Assembly (NCBI GenBank): GCA_018433775.1
Contig: JAHDQN010000026.1
Location: 1-64,000 of the forward strand
Direction of reading: 5' to 3'
Length of the DNA stretch: 64,000 bases
Source: Deltaproteobacteria bacterium
GTDB lineage: Bacteria; Desulfobacterota; Desulfomonilia; UBA1062
Shown one piece after another: positions 15,489 to 25,600 of the stretch. The first letter of the stretch is position 1. Every line of letters starts with the position of its first letter. Made by a program: the position numbers and the translations under genes. The notes beneath the pieces are model-generated. The model searched no databases and was not told the DNA's origin. It saw only the letters and a list, made by a program, of their open reading frames with translations.

Positions 15489-18488
15489 TCATCTCCCGCT
15501 CGCCAGCACCTGTTTCACGGTCTCGCCGAGGTTCTTGACGCTGTAGGGCTTCCTGATATATTTCCCCACGCCCAGGCGGATGGCCTCCTCCACCCGGATG
15601 TTTTCCGCATATCCGCTTGCAATGACCGCCTTCTGCCCGGGATGGTCCTGAATGATCCGGCGATAGGTTTCCAGCCCGTCCATGCCCGGGTCCATGATCA
15701 TATCCAGAAGCACCAGGTCCGCGGAGTTGCTCTTCAGGTATTCGGCTGCCTCCTCTCCGCTGGCCGCGGTGACCACCAGATAGTTCAGGCTTTTCAGTAT
15801 CTCGGATGCGATCTTTCTCTGCTGCTCGATATCGTCCACCACGAGAATGGTTTCTCCGCTTCCCATAAGATCGAGCACAGGCGAGAGCTCTCCGTTCTCC
15901 GCCCCGGCGGCCTCTCTCGCGCTCGGAAAATAGAGCTCGAAGCAGGTTCCCCTGCCCACCTCGCTCTGAACGGTGATGTATCCGCCGTGATCATGGACCG
16001 TGCTCCACACCACGGTCATGCCCAGGCCGGTGCCCTTTCTCTGGAGGTTTTTCTTGGTATAGAACGGTTCGAATATTTTGCTGATATCTTCCGGGAGAAT
16101 GCCGATTCCGTTGTCACTGACCTTCAAAACCACATAGTGGCCCTTGCAGATCGTATCATAACCGGGCAGGGGCGATCTCACAAAACGGATTTGTGTGGTT
16201 ATGGTGATCCATCCACCCTCGGGCTGGGCCTCCACGGCATTGATGAAGAGATTCGTGAGGGACTTCCTCAGATGGGTGAGGGAGCCCCTCACGGGATGGA
16301 TGTCGGGATCGAGCTCCGTCTTCACCCGGATGGCCGCTCCGGCGTTCTTCAGCCGCAGGCATTCCTGGGATTCGAGAAAATCGAGCACCACGTCCTTGTT
16401 TATATTCACCAGGGATGTTCCGGGCAGGTCCTGGCGGGCCAGTGTCAGGAGATCCTCGACGATGGCGGCGGCCTTCAGGCCGGAATCTCTCATGAGCTGG
16501 ATAGGTTCTCTCATGGGGCTGTCACCGGGTAGACCGAGCAGGATCAGCTCAGGGTAGGTTACAATGCCCGACAGGACGTTGTTGAGGTCGTGGGCAACGC
16601 GGCCTGCCAGCATTCCCAGGGTTTCCATCTTTTTCGACCGGTCGAGCCTCTCTGCGAGCTCCTTTTTCTCCGCATCGGCGCGTTTTCGGGATGCGGTTTC
16701 CCGCAGGAGCTGCTCGCTGCTCTGCATCAGCTCCTGCGAACGTTTCTCCACCATGTCCTCCAGGCGCTGGTTCATCCGCTCCAGGGCCTCCTGCGCCTCT
16801 TTTGCCTCGGTGGTGTCGCGGATGAGAAACAGCACCGCCTCCGAGTTTTCCCAGGAGACCGGAAACCTGCTGGTCTCGATCCACCGGGTGGTGCCGTCCT
16901 TTCGTATCAGCCTGAGCTGATCGCATTTCTTGTCCGAGGCGTCCGGCGCCTGTCCGTGCAGGAAGCCCAAAGACTTTCTGTCATCTCGATGGATAAAGCC
17001 CAGCGCAGGCCCGGGAACCAGCTCTTCCGCTGAGAAGCCGCTTATCTCCAGGATCTTGGGGTTTGCATAGATGCAGGTTCCATGCCGTATCACCACCACG
17101 CCTTCGCTCGCGTTCTCCACCAGGAGGCGATAATTCTGCTCGGACTGCCGGAGCCTTTGAAACAACCGGGACTGGTGCACGATCACGGCGATCTGCTGGG
17201 CGATCCCGGTGATCAGATCCATGTCGCTCCGATCGAGGTCGCGTCGCCATACGGCAGGATCGATGATCAGAAAGCCGGTTGGCTCGTGCCGGAAAACGAT
17301 GGGTGCCACGATGAATGACGAGATGCCTGTCTGCTCGGCGACCGGACCGAGGATCCCACCGAGGCCATCGGGCATGTTCCCCGCAATGTCCGCGATAAAG
17401 GGCGTCGTCTGGGGGGATACGGTTTTTACCGAGCGAAACAGCCTCCTCCTCAGACTGTCCTCTGTCTGGGGACTGATGCCGTACCCCCTGAAAAAGTCGA
17501 TCCGTCCCGGGTTTTTCTCGCTGACGAGCAGGATCATAGCCCGATCGATGTCCATGTGCTCTTTCAGACCCTCGAGGATCGAATCGAGGAACTCCTCGGT
17601 AACGTAGGCCGAGGAGATTGCCGTGCCGATCTCCTGGATCAGGGCTGCATTATCGTGCTTGCTGTCGACTTCCCTGAGAAAAAGGTCGGCGGTCTCTGCC
17701 TGGTGCCGGACCTGTTTGTCCTGGTCACGGTTCTCCAGATGTTCCTTGAACAGGCAGATACCCAGGAACAGCGCGAGCAACGTCAAGCTCAGCTCAAGCC
17801 AGGAGTGATACGGGAGAACAAAAAACGAGGAGGGAACAAGGGCGAGGATTAGCGCTAAGCCATATGAGCGAACCATGTTGAGATAATACTTGGGGCCATG
17901 GTCCCAGGAGACGATATACCTGCAGCACGAATCTCCCTTGTGCACACACTCGGGATGCTCTACCCGGGCATATTTGCCGGTAAACGGCTTTCCGAGGCCC
18001 TCGATAAAGCCCATGCGGTTTTTGCACTGACGGGGTTTGTCTTCCACGCCCTCTCTGGGTGTGCATACGATCTCCACCCTGTTTTTCCCCAGCTTCCTCG
18101 TTGTGATGGTTACCCCCCGGTTCAGTTTCGATGCGATGATTGCAGAACCCTTGTAAGCAGCGCACGGGGTGAGGAATCCGAGGAAAAACTGGCGAAAGGA
18201 GGTGAACGAGTCGCCGTTTGCCACCAGCCGGCCCGACTCTCTGGGAATGTCCGGATTGCCGGTCTTCTCGATGCAGATATCCCCGAATCTGTCTGCCTGC
18301 TCCTGGGTGAACCAGTATCCCGGGTCCTTGAAATCGAGCGGTGAGACGCCGGCATATTCGAGGATGGAGTTGATATCCACTTCCGGGTGATGCTTGCGGA
18401 TATACTCGATATAGCCCCAGGTGATCCTGATGTTGTACAGATGGGGCTCGTGCGCCTTGGCGGCGGAACTCGTATCAAGGGTATTCAT
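15489..18488 (-). CDS. Hybrid sensor histidine kinase (V4R-like, GAF, PAS, HisKA, HATPase, receiver)
   Basis: A 999-residue sensor. Residues 20-195 form an N-terminal sensory domain ending ECVHKGDSCCRY, which resembles V4R-type small-molecule domains. Two transmembrane helices follow at about 205-226 and 228-247. Next come a GAF domain (about 280-440), a PAS domain (about 450-560), a coiled coil (565-620) and the kinase core with phospho-acceptor His633 in GRVAHDLNNVLSG, N-box Asn750, G1 DNGIG (792-796) and G2 GTGLGM (819-824). A C-terminal receiver has Asp885/Asp886 and phospho-acceptor Asp929. The V4R-like part precedes the membrane helices, so it may be cytoplasmic. No output regulator is adjacent. 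The signal is unknown. Confidence 0.9.
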   Translation of the reverse strand: MNTLDTSSAAKAHEPHLYNIRITWGYIEYIRKHHPEVDINSILEYAGVSPLDFKDPGYWFTQEQADRFGDICIEKTGNPDIPRESGRLVANGDSFTSFRQFFLGFLTPCAAYKGSAIIASKLNRGVTITTRKLGKNRVEIVCTPREGVEDKPRQCKNRMGFIEGLGKPFTGKYARVEHPECVHKGDSCCRYIVSWDHGPKYYLNMVRSYGLALILALVPSSFFVLPYHSWLELSLTLLALFLGICLFKEHLENRDQDKQVRHQAETADLFLREVDSKHDNAALIQEIGTAISSAYVTEEFLDSILEGLKEHMDIDRAMILLVSEKNPGRIDFFRGYGISPQTEDSLRRRLFRSVKTVSPQTTPFIADIAGNMPDGLGGILGPVAEQTGISSFIVAPIVFRHEPTGFLIIDPAVWRRDLDRSDMDLITGIAQQIAVIVHQSRLFQRLRQSEQNYRLLVENASEGVVVIRHGTCIYANPKILEISGFSAEELVPGPALGFIHRDDRKSLGFLHGQAPDASDKKCDQLRLIRKDGTTRWIETSRFPVSWENSEAVLFLIRDTTEAKEAQEALERMNQRLEDMVEKRSQELMQSSEQLLRETASRKRADAEKKELAERLDRSKKMETLGMLAGRVAHDLNNVLSGIVTYPELILLGLPGDSPMREPIQLMRDSGLKAAAIVEDLLTLARQDLPGTSLVNINKDVVLDFLESQECLRLKNAGAAIRVKTELDPDIHPVRGSLTHLRKSLTNLFINAVEAQPEGGWITITTQIRFVRSPLPGYDTICKGHYVVLKVSDNGIGILPEDISKIFEPFYTKKNLQRKGTGLGMTVVWSTVHDHGGYITVQSEVGRGTCFELYFPSAREAAGAENGELSPVLDLMGSGETILVVDDIEQQRKIASEILKSLNYLVVTAASGEEAAEYLKSNSADLVLLDMIMDPGMDGLETYRRIIQDHPGQKAVIASGYAENIRVEEAIRLGVGKYIRKPYSVKNLGETVKQVLASGR

Positions 18489-18649
18489 AAAAACCCGCTC
18501 CTCGGAAAGATATCAAGGTTCACGTGATTTCAATACGATAACGAATTAAGCAGAAAACAAGTATAATTTCAAGCCAAAGATACCCGGGAAAAGAGGCTGT
18601 TCTGCGAGGGGGCAGAGCGCTTCCTCACGCCTGATGCACGGCCTTGCCG

Positions 18650-18928
18650 TCAGTGGTTGGTATCCGGGACATCACCGGAGTCTTCCGGGGACGCCCCGGC
18701 CGATACCTCGATGATTCGTACCCTTGCCGTCCTGTTCAAGGCCCATTTGAAAAAAGGGAGGATCATCCCGTTCGGTCTGGAGATGTCCTCTATGACGAAG
18801 AGGAAAACCGGCACGGCAAAACCCCAGAGACCCCTGCCGAGGATTCTTTTCCTGATCTGCGACAGACCGCCCCCCAGAATGCCTCTTGCGACTCTGCTCA
18901 ATGGTCCGGTGGTGAATATGCTTCTCAT
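18650..18928 (-). CDS. Small conserved-looking hypothetical protein
   Basis: A 92-residue basic protein with one hydrophobic segment (GFAVPVFLFVIEDI) between Arg-rich regions. It has no recognised domain. I call it because the ATG is preceded by AAGGAG at correct spacing and the frame is not antisense to another gene. It is encoded alone between the kinase and the TPR protein. Confidence 0.5.
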   Translation of the reverse strand: MRSIFTTGPLSRVARGILGGGLSQIRKRILGRGLWGFAVPVFLFVIEDISRPNGMILPFFKWALNRTARVRIIEVSAGASPEDSGDVPDTNH

Positions 18929-19177
18929 GTATGAGCTCCTTGATGCGTGTCCACCGATAATATCAGATAAATCTCCGTGGGGAAAGCGCGCCCCTCAGGA
19001 GAGAAGGCCTTGTCCGTGTGATCAGGATGCAGAAAAAGTCTGTACATGCATGGAATCCGGGTGTATTATTCATCTTCATGACGTGAACGGCTTCCCGGTT
19101 CGCCCGGGTATGTTCTGCCGGGTTCGGAGGGGTTGATCGCCCCCAAATGAGAAGAAACCAAAAACAGGAGGTGGGGT

Positions 19178-19906
19178 ATGAGGAAGGTTCTTTTGTCGGC
19201 GGTGGTCCTGATTGCCATGGTTCTGCCGGTGATCGCCGTGGCGCAGGACGGACTTGATGAGGCAGGGATTCTCCTGGAGAAGGATCACGATCTCGATGCG
19301 TTCCAGAAGGCAATCGATCTGTGCACGGCCGCTGCAGACAGCCAGCCGGAGAGCTACGAAGCGAACTGGATGGCGGCCAAGGCCTACCGGCTGTATGCCG
19401 ACGAGGTGAAGCAGCTGCAGCTGGCCGACTGGCAGGACGTTTGCCGCGAGTACGGGAAAAAGGGCATGGGTTACGGAGAAAAGGCCATTGCCCTGGCGCC
19501 CGAGAAGGTGGACGGCCATTTTTGGTACGGCACCTGCGTGGGCTCCTACTCGGACGGGGTGAGCGTTTTCACCGCCCTGAAGGAAGGGCTCAAGGACAAG
19601 ACCCAGACCAGTTTTGAAACTGCTTACGAGATCGACAAGCTGTATTACGAGGCAGGCCCTATTCTCGCCATCGGCAGGTTCTGGTCGGTGCTCCCCTGGC
19701 CTCTGAAAGACAAGAAGAAGGCGCTGGCCTATATCGAGGAGTATCATCCCTACTATCCCGACAAGCCCGAGGGACTCGTCTATCTCGGCGAGGCCTATCT
19801 CGACGTGAAGGAAAAGGACAAGGCCAAGGCGGTCCTTGAGAAGGCTGCCGCTTCCGCCGAGACATATTACAGCGACTGGGCAAAGAGGCTCCTGGCCGAT
19901 ATGTAG
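19178..19906 (+). CDS. Exported TPR protein (TatT-like)
   Basis: A 242-residue periplasmic protein with signal peptide RKVLLSAVVLIAMVLPVIAVAQ. The rest is helical and repeat-like; TPR-type pairs are visible in FQKAIDLCTAAADSQPESYEANWMAAKAY (positions about 44-72) and in the last 60 residues (PEGLVYLGEAYLDVKEKDKAKAVLEKA). The middle segment GHFWYGTCVGSYSDGVSVF resembles TatT, the TPR subunit of some TRAP transporters, but no TRAP genes are nearby. The start follows AGGAGGTGGGG. A good terminator follows. Confidence 0.75.
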   Translation: MRKVLLSAVVLIAMVLPVIAVAQDGLDEAGILLEKDHDLDAFQKAIDLCTAAADSQPESYEANWMAAKAYRLYADEVKQLQLADWQDVCREYGKKGMGYGEKAIALAPEKVDGHFWYGTCVGSYSDGVSVFTALKEGLKDKTQTSFETAYEIDKLYYEAGPILAIGRFWSVLPWPLKDKKKALAYIEEYHPYYPDKPEGLVYLGEAYLDVKEKDKAKAVLEKAAASAETYYSDWAKRLLADM

Positions 19907-19933
19907 CATGAGACCGGATGTGGCCTGCGGAAG

Positions 19934-19963
19934 AAAGGGCGCCCGTGGCATGGGGCGCCTTTT
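19934..19963 (+). terminator. Intrinsic terminator of the TPR gene
   Basis: AAAGGGCGCCC and GGGCGCCTTTT form a GC stem of seven pairs extended by A-T pairs and followed by T residues. Confidence 0.75.
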
Positions 19964-20065
19964 CTTGTCGCTTTTCCCGGCGGGAACGCGCCGGGCCCCG
20001 GCCCGGCGACCCCGGTGTGCTCTTTGGTCGATGCGCTTGAACGGAAAGGCCTGGGGTTGGAAGAG

Positions 20066-20704
20066 CTACCTCCGGTACTTTCTGATCAGGCCGGCCAGGC
20101 CGGCCATGCCGGTGCCCAGAATCAGCAGGGTGGATGGCTCCGGAACCGGCTCGCTCCATTCATACTCAATATTGTCGATGCACAGGGTGTGGGGGAAGTC
20201 CTCCAGGAAGCTCTCTACGGGAACACCGTCACCTGCCCACAGGGCGAAGAGGTTGATGCTCTGAAAGCCGATTGGATAGCGGGTGAGCTGAAACGCATCA
20301 TCGATCAGGAAGGATTCGAGGTACTGTACGCGGTTGCCGGAGAGCCCGGCAGCGTATACCACCTGATCCTGAAAGAAGTACGAGCCGGCACAGAGCGCCG
20401 AAACAGTGAACGGCCGCTCCCAGTTTGTCATGGATAGCTCGTCGGCGTACAGGTAGGTCAAGCCGGTTCCTCCCATCCACATAAACGCCTCTGCCGTGGC
20501 GCAGGAGGGGTTTTCCCCGAAGGGGTCCCCTGTCTTGTCTACAGACCAGGCGAAACCCGAGTAGCCGTCCGAAACGGGCTGTGTGTCTTCCAGGAACAGA
20601 TCGGTCCCCGGAAGATATCGGGTGAGATCTTCAAAGTCGATGACCCCGGCAAAAGAACTGTTCGCTATCAGCAGGATCAGACCAGTAAAAAGCACCGTGC
20701 GCAT
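20066..20704 (-). CDS. PEP-CTERM sorting-domain protein
   Basis: A 212-residue exported protein with signal peptide RTVLFTGLILLIANSSFAG. The C-terminus carries a textbook PEP-CTERM tail: the VPEPST motif, a hydrophobic helix (LLILGTGMAGLAGLI) and the basic end RKYRR. Exosortase recognises and cleaves such tails, usually in bacteria making exopolysaccharide. The central domain (DFEDLTRYLPGTDLF and SMTNWERPFTVSALCAGSYFF) looks like an adhesin-type beta domain of unknown ligand. The ATG at 20704 is set by AAAGGAGG. No exosortase gene is in the window, so it must lie elsewhere. Confidence 0.88.
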   Translation of the reverse strand: MRTVLFTGLILLIANSSFAGVIDFEDLTRYLPGTDLFLEDTQPVSDGYSGFAWSVDKTGDPFGENPSCATAEAFMWMGGTGLTYLYADELSMTNWERPFTVSALCAGSYFFQDQVVYAAGLSGNRVQYLESFLIDDAFQLTRYPIGFQSINLFALWAGDGVPVESFLEDFPHTLCIDNIEYEWSEPVPEPSTLLILGTGMAGLAGLIRKYRR

Positions 20705-21357
20705 GAGGACCTCCTTTGGTCGGTATGGTAGTTCCCCGGTCACCACGGGGAGAAAGAGCAGAGCATGCGGCTTTTTCATCCATGGATGGATCGACCTTTT
20801 ATGCATCGATAAGGGCAACCTGTTTTTCATAACCGCTTACGGACATGAGCGCACGTTCTCGTGCAGCTCATTCACGAAAACTCTCGAGCTATGGCCGTAT
20901 TTCTCGAAAATGGGGAGACCCCGGTGTCAACGCTGCTTTTCAGGGGATGCAGGCTTTCCCGGAAGATCGCTGATGCATCCCTTGCCAATCCATAGCATCA
21001 CTCAGTAAATAAGATATTCACCCCTCGATGAAAAACAATGGCCTCATTCCCCTGATCCACCCTCGGGAAGCGGAAAGGCGGGTGATTTCCCATAACTTTC
21101 AGGCGATCGATACAATAAGGTGAGTTTTGCATGAATGTTTTGCCCGTGGTGATATGTCCGGAAGGCTATGAAAACACAAGGGATGCTGTTCTCCATCTTC
21201 CCCGGGGCCGGGCGTTTTAAGGAAAAGGCCCTGAAATTTGCATGAATTTCCGGATTGTGAACAGGCGGATCCTGGTATATAATTCTTTGCCAATATCTTC
21301 CAGCAGTTCGCGATCATCGGCAGGTGTTGTTGGGAAGCCGCCAGGGGAGGCTATTCA
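20705..21357. other. Long intergenic region, nothing recognised
   Basis: About 650 bases between the divergent PEP-CTERM and YhaO-like genes. It presumably carries both promoters; TATAAT-like sequence occurs at about 21275. Open frames here have no ribosome sites or recognisable products. Confidence 0.5.
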
Positions 21358-22611
21358 ATGTTCAGGTTCATTCATGCGGCGGATATACACCTCGACAGCC
21401 CCATGAGGGGGCTGACCCGGTACGGGGGCGCCCCTGTCGAAGAGATCCGCGAGGCATCGAGAAGGGCGCTTGAGAATCTCATCCAGCTCGCACTTAAGGA
21501 GGACGTGAGCTTCGTGGTGCTCTCGGGCGATGTCTTTGACGGCGACTGGCGGGACTACAACACCGGCCTGTTCTTTGTCAGCCAGATGGCGAGGTTGAAC
21601 CAGGCAGGGGTGCGGGTCTTTCTGGCCGCCGGAAACCACGACGCCGTGAGCCCGATCTCCCGGAGCCTCCGTATGCCGGGCAACGTGCACGTCTTTTCCA
21701 CCCGGACCTGTGAGTCCGCGCACATGGAAAAACTCGGCGCAGTGATCCACGGCAGGGGGTTCCCGGGGCGTGCGGTGGAGGAGAGCTGGATACCGTCGTA
21801 TCCCGAACCCGTGCGCGATGCCTTCAACATCGGCGTACTGCATACCTCTCTGGCAGGCTACTCCGGTCACGACACCTATGCGCCCTGCACCATGGACGCC
21901 CTTGTCGGCAAGGGATACGACTACTGGGCCCTGGGCCATGTCCACCACGGCGAGGTTCTGAGCACCGCGCCCCACATCGTGTTTCCCGGGAACATCCAGG
22001 GAAGGCACATCCGCGAGACAGGTCCCAAGGGCTGCATGCTCGTGAGCGTGGACAACCGGGAGGTGATCGATGCCGAGTTCCGTGAGCTGGACGTGCTGCG
22101 CTGGTACAGTGTGAGCCTCGATGCGAGGAACTTCAGCGAGGACGAGCTCATGGCAGCGTTCCGCGACCGGGTTCACGAGGTGCTGGCCGACGCCGGCGGC
22201 AGGATCGCGGCGGTGCGGACCGTCATCAGTGCGGAAGACCGGATTCACGGCACATGGATGCGGAATCCCGACAAATGGCGCAGCGAGCTCAGGGCCGCTG
22301 CAATCGATGCGGGCAGGGGGGACATCTGGCTGGAAAAGATCGTCCTTGCCGCAGGCAGGGGCCGGAACAGGGTTCCCGACGGCCTGCTGGGCGAGCTCAT
22401 TGACGGCATCCGCCAGATGGACGGGGACGAGGCGGCCCAGCTCCAGGCAGGCAGGGACGCGATCAGGAAGCTGTTCGAAAAGCTGCCCGCCGAGCTCACC
22501 CTGGGCGAGGACGCCCTGTCGCCCGATGACGAGGAATGGGTCGAGCAGGCCCTCCGGGAAGGTCTGGATCTGTTCATGGCCCGCATTGCAGGCTCCGGGG
22601 GCCGGGGATGA
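21358..22611 (+). CDS. YhaO/SbcD-like DNA repair metallophosphoesterase
   Basis: A 417-residue Mre11/SbcD-family exonuclease. The N-terminal phosphoesterase motifs are intact: FIHAADIHLDSP (metal Asp and His), VLSGDVFDGD, AAGNHDAVS, and the later GHVHHGEVL with metal His residues. The C-terminal 180 residues are a capping/interaction region. The start ATG follows GGGGAGG. It overlaps the AAA ATPase gene by four bases (ATGA), the arrangement of yhaO-yhaN and sbcD-sbcC. Together they would process DNA ends in double-strand break repair. Confidence 0.9.
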   Translation: MFRFIHAADIHLDSPMRGLTRYGGAPVEEIREASRRALENLIQLALKEDVSFVVLSGDVFDGDWRDYNTGLFFVSQMARLNQAGVRVFLAAGNHDAVSPISRSLRMPGNVHVFSTRTCESAHMEKLGAVIHGRGFPGRAVEESWIPSYPEPVRDAFNIGVLHTSLAGYSGHDTYAPCTMDALVGKGYDYWALGHVHHGEVLSTAPHIVFPGNIQGRHIRETGPKGCMLVSVDNREVIDAEFRELDVLRWYSVSLDARNFSEDELMAAFRDRVHEVLADAGGRIAAVRTVISAEDRIHGTWMRNPDKWRSELRAAAIDAGRGDIWLEKIVLAAGRGRNRVPDGLLGELIDGIRQMDGDEAAQLQAGRDAIRKLFEKLPAELTLGEDALSPDDEEWVEQALREGLDLFMARIAGSGGRG

Positions 22612-25600
22612 GAATTCTGAGCCTCGATCTCCTCGCGTATGGGCCCTTTACCGCGCGGACACTGGATTTCTCCCGCGGCACGCACGGCCTTCACCTGGTC
22701 TACGGACCCAACGAGGCGGGCAAGAGCGCGGCCCTGCGCGCCCTGATCTCGTTCTTCTACGGCATCCATCCCCAGACGCCGGACAATTTCGTGCACGACT
22801 ATGACGCCCTGCGCATCGGTGCCCGGCTGAGGCTCTCTGACGGCACCGAGCGTTCTTTCATCCGCCGCAAAGGCAACAGGAACACCCTGCTGGACGAGGC
22901 CGGCTCCGCCCTGAGCGAGTCGGAGATGGAGCGTTTTCTCGACAATGTCTCGCAGGAGACCTTCACCCGGATGTACGGCATCGACTCGTCCTCGCTGGTC
23001 GAAGGGGGCAAGAAGCTCGTCCAGGGCGAAGGCGAACTCGGAGCCGTCTTGTTTGCCGCTGTCTCGGGAATCCCCGAGGTGCGGGAGATCGTGGCCGGGC
23101 TGGAGAAGGAGGCGGCCGTCCTGTTCAAGCCCACGGGCACGACACCGGTGATCAACCGTCTCATCTCCGAATACCGGGAGCTCAAAAAAACATGCAAGGG
23201 GCATTCCCTCTCGGTCGTGGAGTGGTCGCGTCTGGAAGACCGCATGCGCGAGACAGTGGGAAGGCGCGACGCGATATCCCGACGGGTGAGGGAAAAGACC
23301 GCGCTGGCAAACCACAGGAAGCGGGTGTACGAGGCATGCAAGGATGCCGGAGAGCTCAGGGAGATTCAGGCCGAGCTCGACGCCATGGCGGGCACGGTCA
23401 TCCTTCCTTCAGGATTTGCCGCACGTCGCGAGCGGGCCGAAGATAAGCTCAAGGAGGCCAGGGAGGCGATCGCCGCAGATACCAAGGAGCTCGAGCGCGT
23501 GCAGGAAGAGATCGCTGTTCTGAGCACGCCTGAAGCGCTTCTTGCTCATCGGGCGCGCATTACCGGGCTTTTCCAGCTGTCCGGGAACTACAAGCAGGCG
23601 TGCGAGCAGCTGCCCCGGCTCAAGGGCAATCTGCTGGAGCTCGAGCGCGGCGCCGGGAGGATCGTGAGGGATCTCCACCTCCCGGCAGGCGGGAGCGACC
23701 TCGGGGAATACTGTCTTTCCATCCGGGACCGGACCCGCATCGAGGAGCTCTGCGAGGTGCACAGGGACCTGACGGCGGCCCGGGAGCACCAGGGCGAGAT
23801 CCTGGCAAAGTATACCGCCGACCTTGCCGCGCTCGGAGACAGGATTCAATCGCTCCCCGAACCGCGGGACGTGAGCGGCCTCGAAGACCTGCTCAACGAC
23901 TGCCGCAGGAGCGGGGTCAGCGAACGAGGCGTTCAATCCGCTGCAGACCGGGTGAGGGCGCTGGAAACGACGTTGTCCGCAGGGATGGACAGGCTCGGCC
24001 TCAAGGGAGCGGGCTTTCGGGATTTTCTCTCGCTCCCCCTGCCCGGCAGACAGACCGTGAATCTCTTTGCCAGGGATTTCACGGCATTGCAACAGCAGAT
24101 AACAGAGGCCGAAAACCGCGAGAAGGAAGAGTGCCTCACGCTTTCACGCACGATCGACGACATCAGGGCCCTGCAGATCCAGGGGGACATACCCACCGAG
24201 GACCAGCTCGCCCGGATCAGAGAACGCAGGGATTATCTCTGGGGCCTTATCAGAAAGGCATGGGAGGAGAAGCGCGATATTCCCGAAAACCTGTGGCGCC
24301 AAGAGGGTGGAACAGAAGCGGACCCCCCTGATGCATTCGAACGCGCCGTGGCAACGGCGGATGAGATCAGCGACCGGCTGCGCAGAGAGTCCGACCGGGT
24401 TGCCCGGCTTGCCCGGCTCGTGGCTGGCAGAGAAGGCAGCCGGCGGGTTCTGGAAGAGATCGCGATCAAAAGACGGGAGCTTCATGACCGGATGGAAGCG
24501 TTGCAGCGTAAGTGGGAAGAGGCCTGGCGGCCTGCGGGCATCGAGCCCGGAAGTCCCGGGGAGATGAGCGAGTGGCTGGACCTCGCCGGTGAATGTCTGA
24601 AAACCTGCCGGGAATGGAGCGATCGATCAGCCGAGCTGGAAGAAAAGACCCGGGAGCTCCGGGGATTCAAAGAGGGTCTGGCCGATCTCCTGACCACGGC
24701 CGGCATTCAGGTCGAAGGCTGCTCCCTTTCCATGCTCGACCACAAGGCTGATGAGTTCCTCAAAAATCAGCGGGATGCGGATTTCAGGAGAAAAGAGCTG
24801 GAAGGGCGGATACGCGAAGGGCGGCAGCAGGTTCTTGCTCAGCAGAGAGAGATCTCGGCCTTATGCGATCGCCTCGATGCATGGAAACAGGCCTGGGCGG
24901 AGGCCCTGGTGCCCGTGAGGCTCGATGACGGGGCCACCCCGGAGCAGGTCCGTGCGGTTCTGGCAAGGTTTGCCGAGCTTGCCGGACACGCGCACGATAT
25001 CGAAGAGAAGTCGAGCAGGGTCAGGGCCATCGAATCAGACAACAGCCGTTTCGATGCGAGCGTGGAAGAGCTGGCCGAAGATCTGGGCAGAGAGATGGCG
25101 GGCGCCGGGCACGCCGAATACATGGAGCAGTTGAACCGCGAGCTCCAGGAAGGACTGGAAATACGCGAGCGCCGTCTCGCCCTCACCCGTAAGCAGCGGG
25201 ACTTGATGAAATCCCTGGAGTATCACCGGAACATCGTGTCCGTGAATGAAGAGGAAATCCGTGCCCTCCTGAGCGAGGCCGGCTGTGACGATCTCTCCCT
25301 GCTTCCCGGGAGGGAGGCCCTTTCGGCCGAGTACCGGGAAAAGACCGGCAGGGCCGATGAGCTCAGGCGCATCATCAGCCGGTCTGCGGGCGGCGCCGAC
25401 CTCGACGGTTTTCTGAAGGAGATCGCCGCTGCCGACGCGGATGCGCTTCCCGGGGAGATCGCGGAGATCCAGGAAGAGATCGAGGATCTGGAGAGAGAGC
25501 GCACCGAGCTCAGCCAGGAGATCGGCAGGCTGGAGAAGGAGAGGGAGGGGATGGCCGGGACGAGTGCGGCATCCCGGGTGTCGCAGGAAATGGAGTCAGT

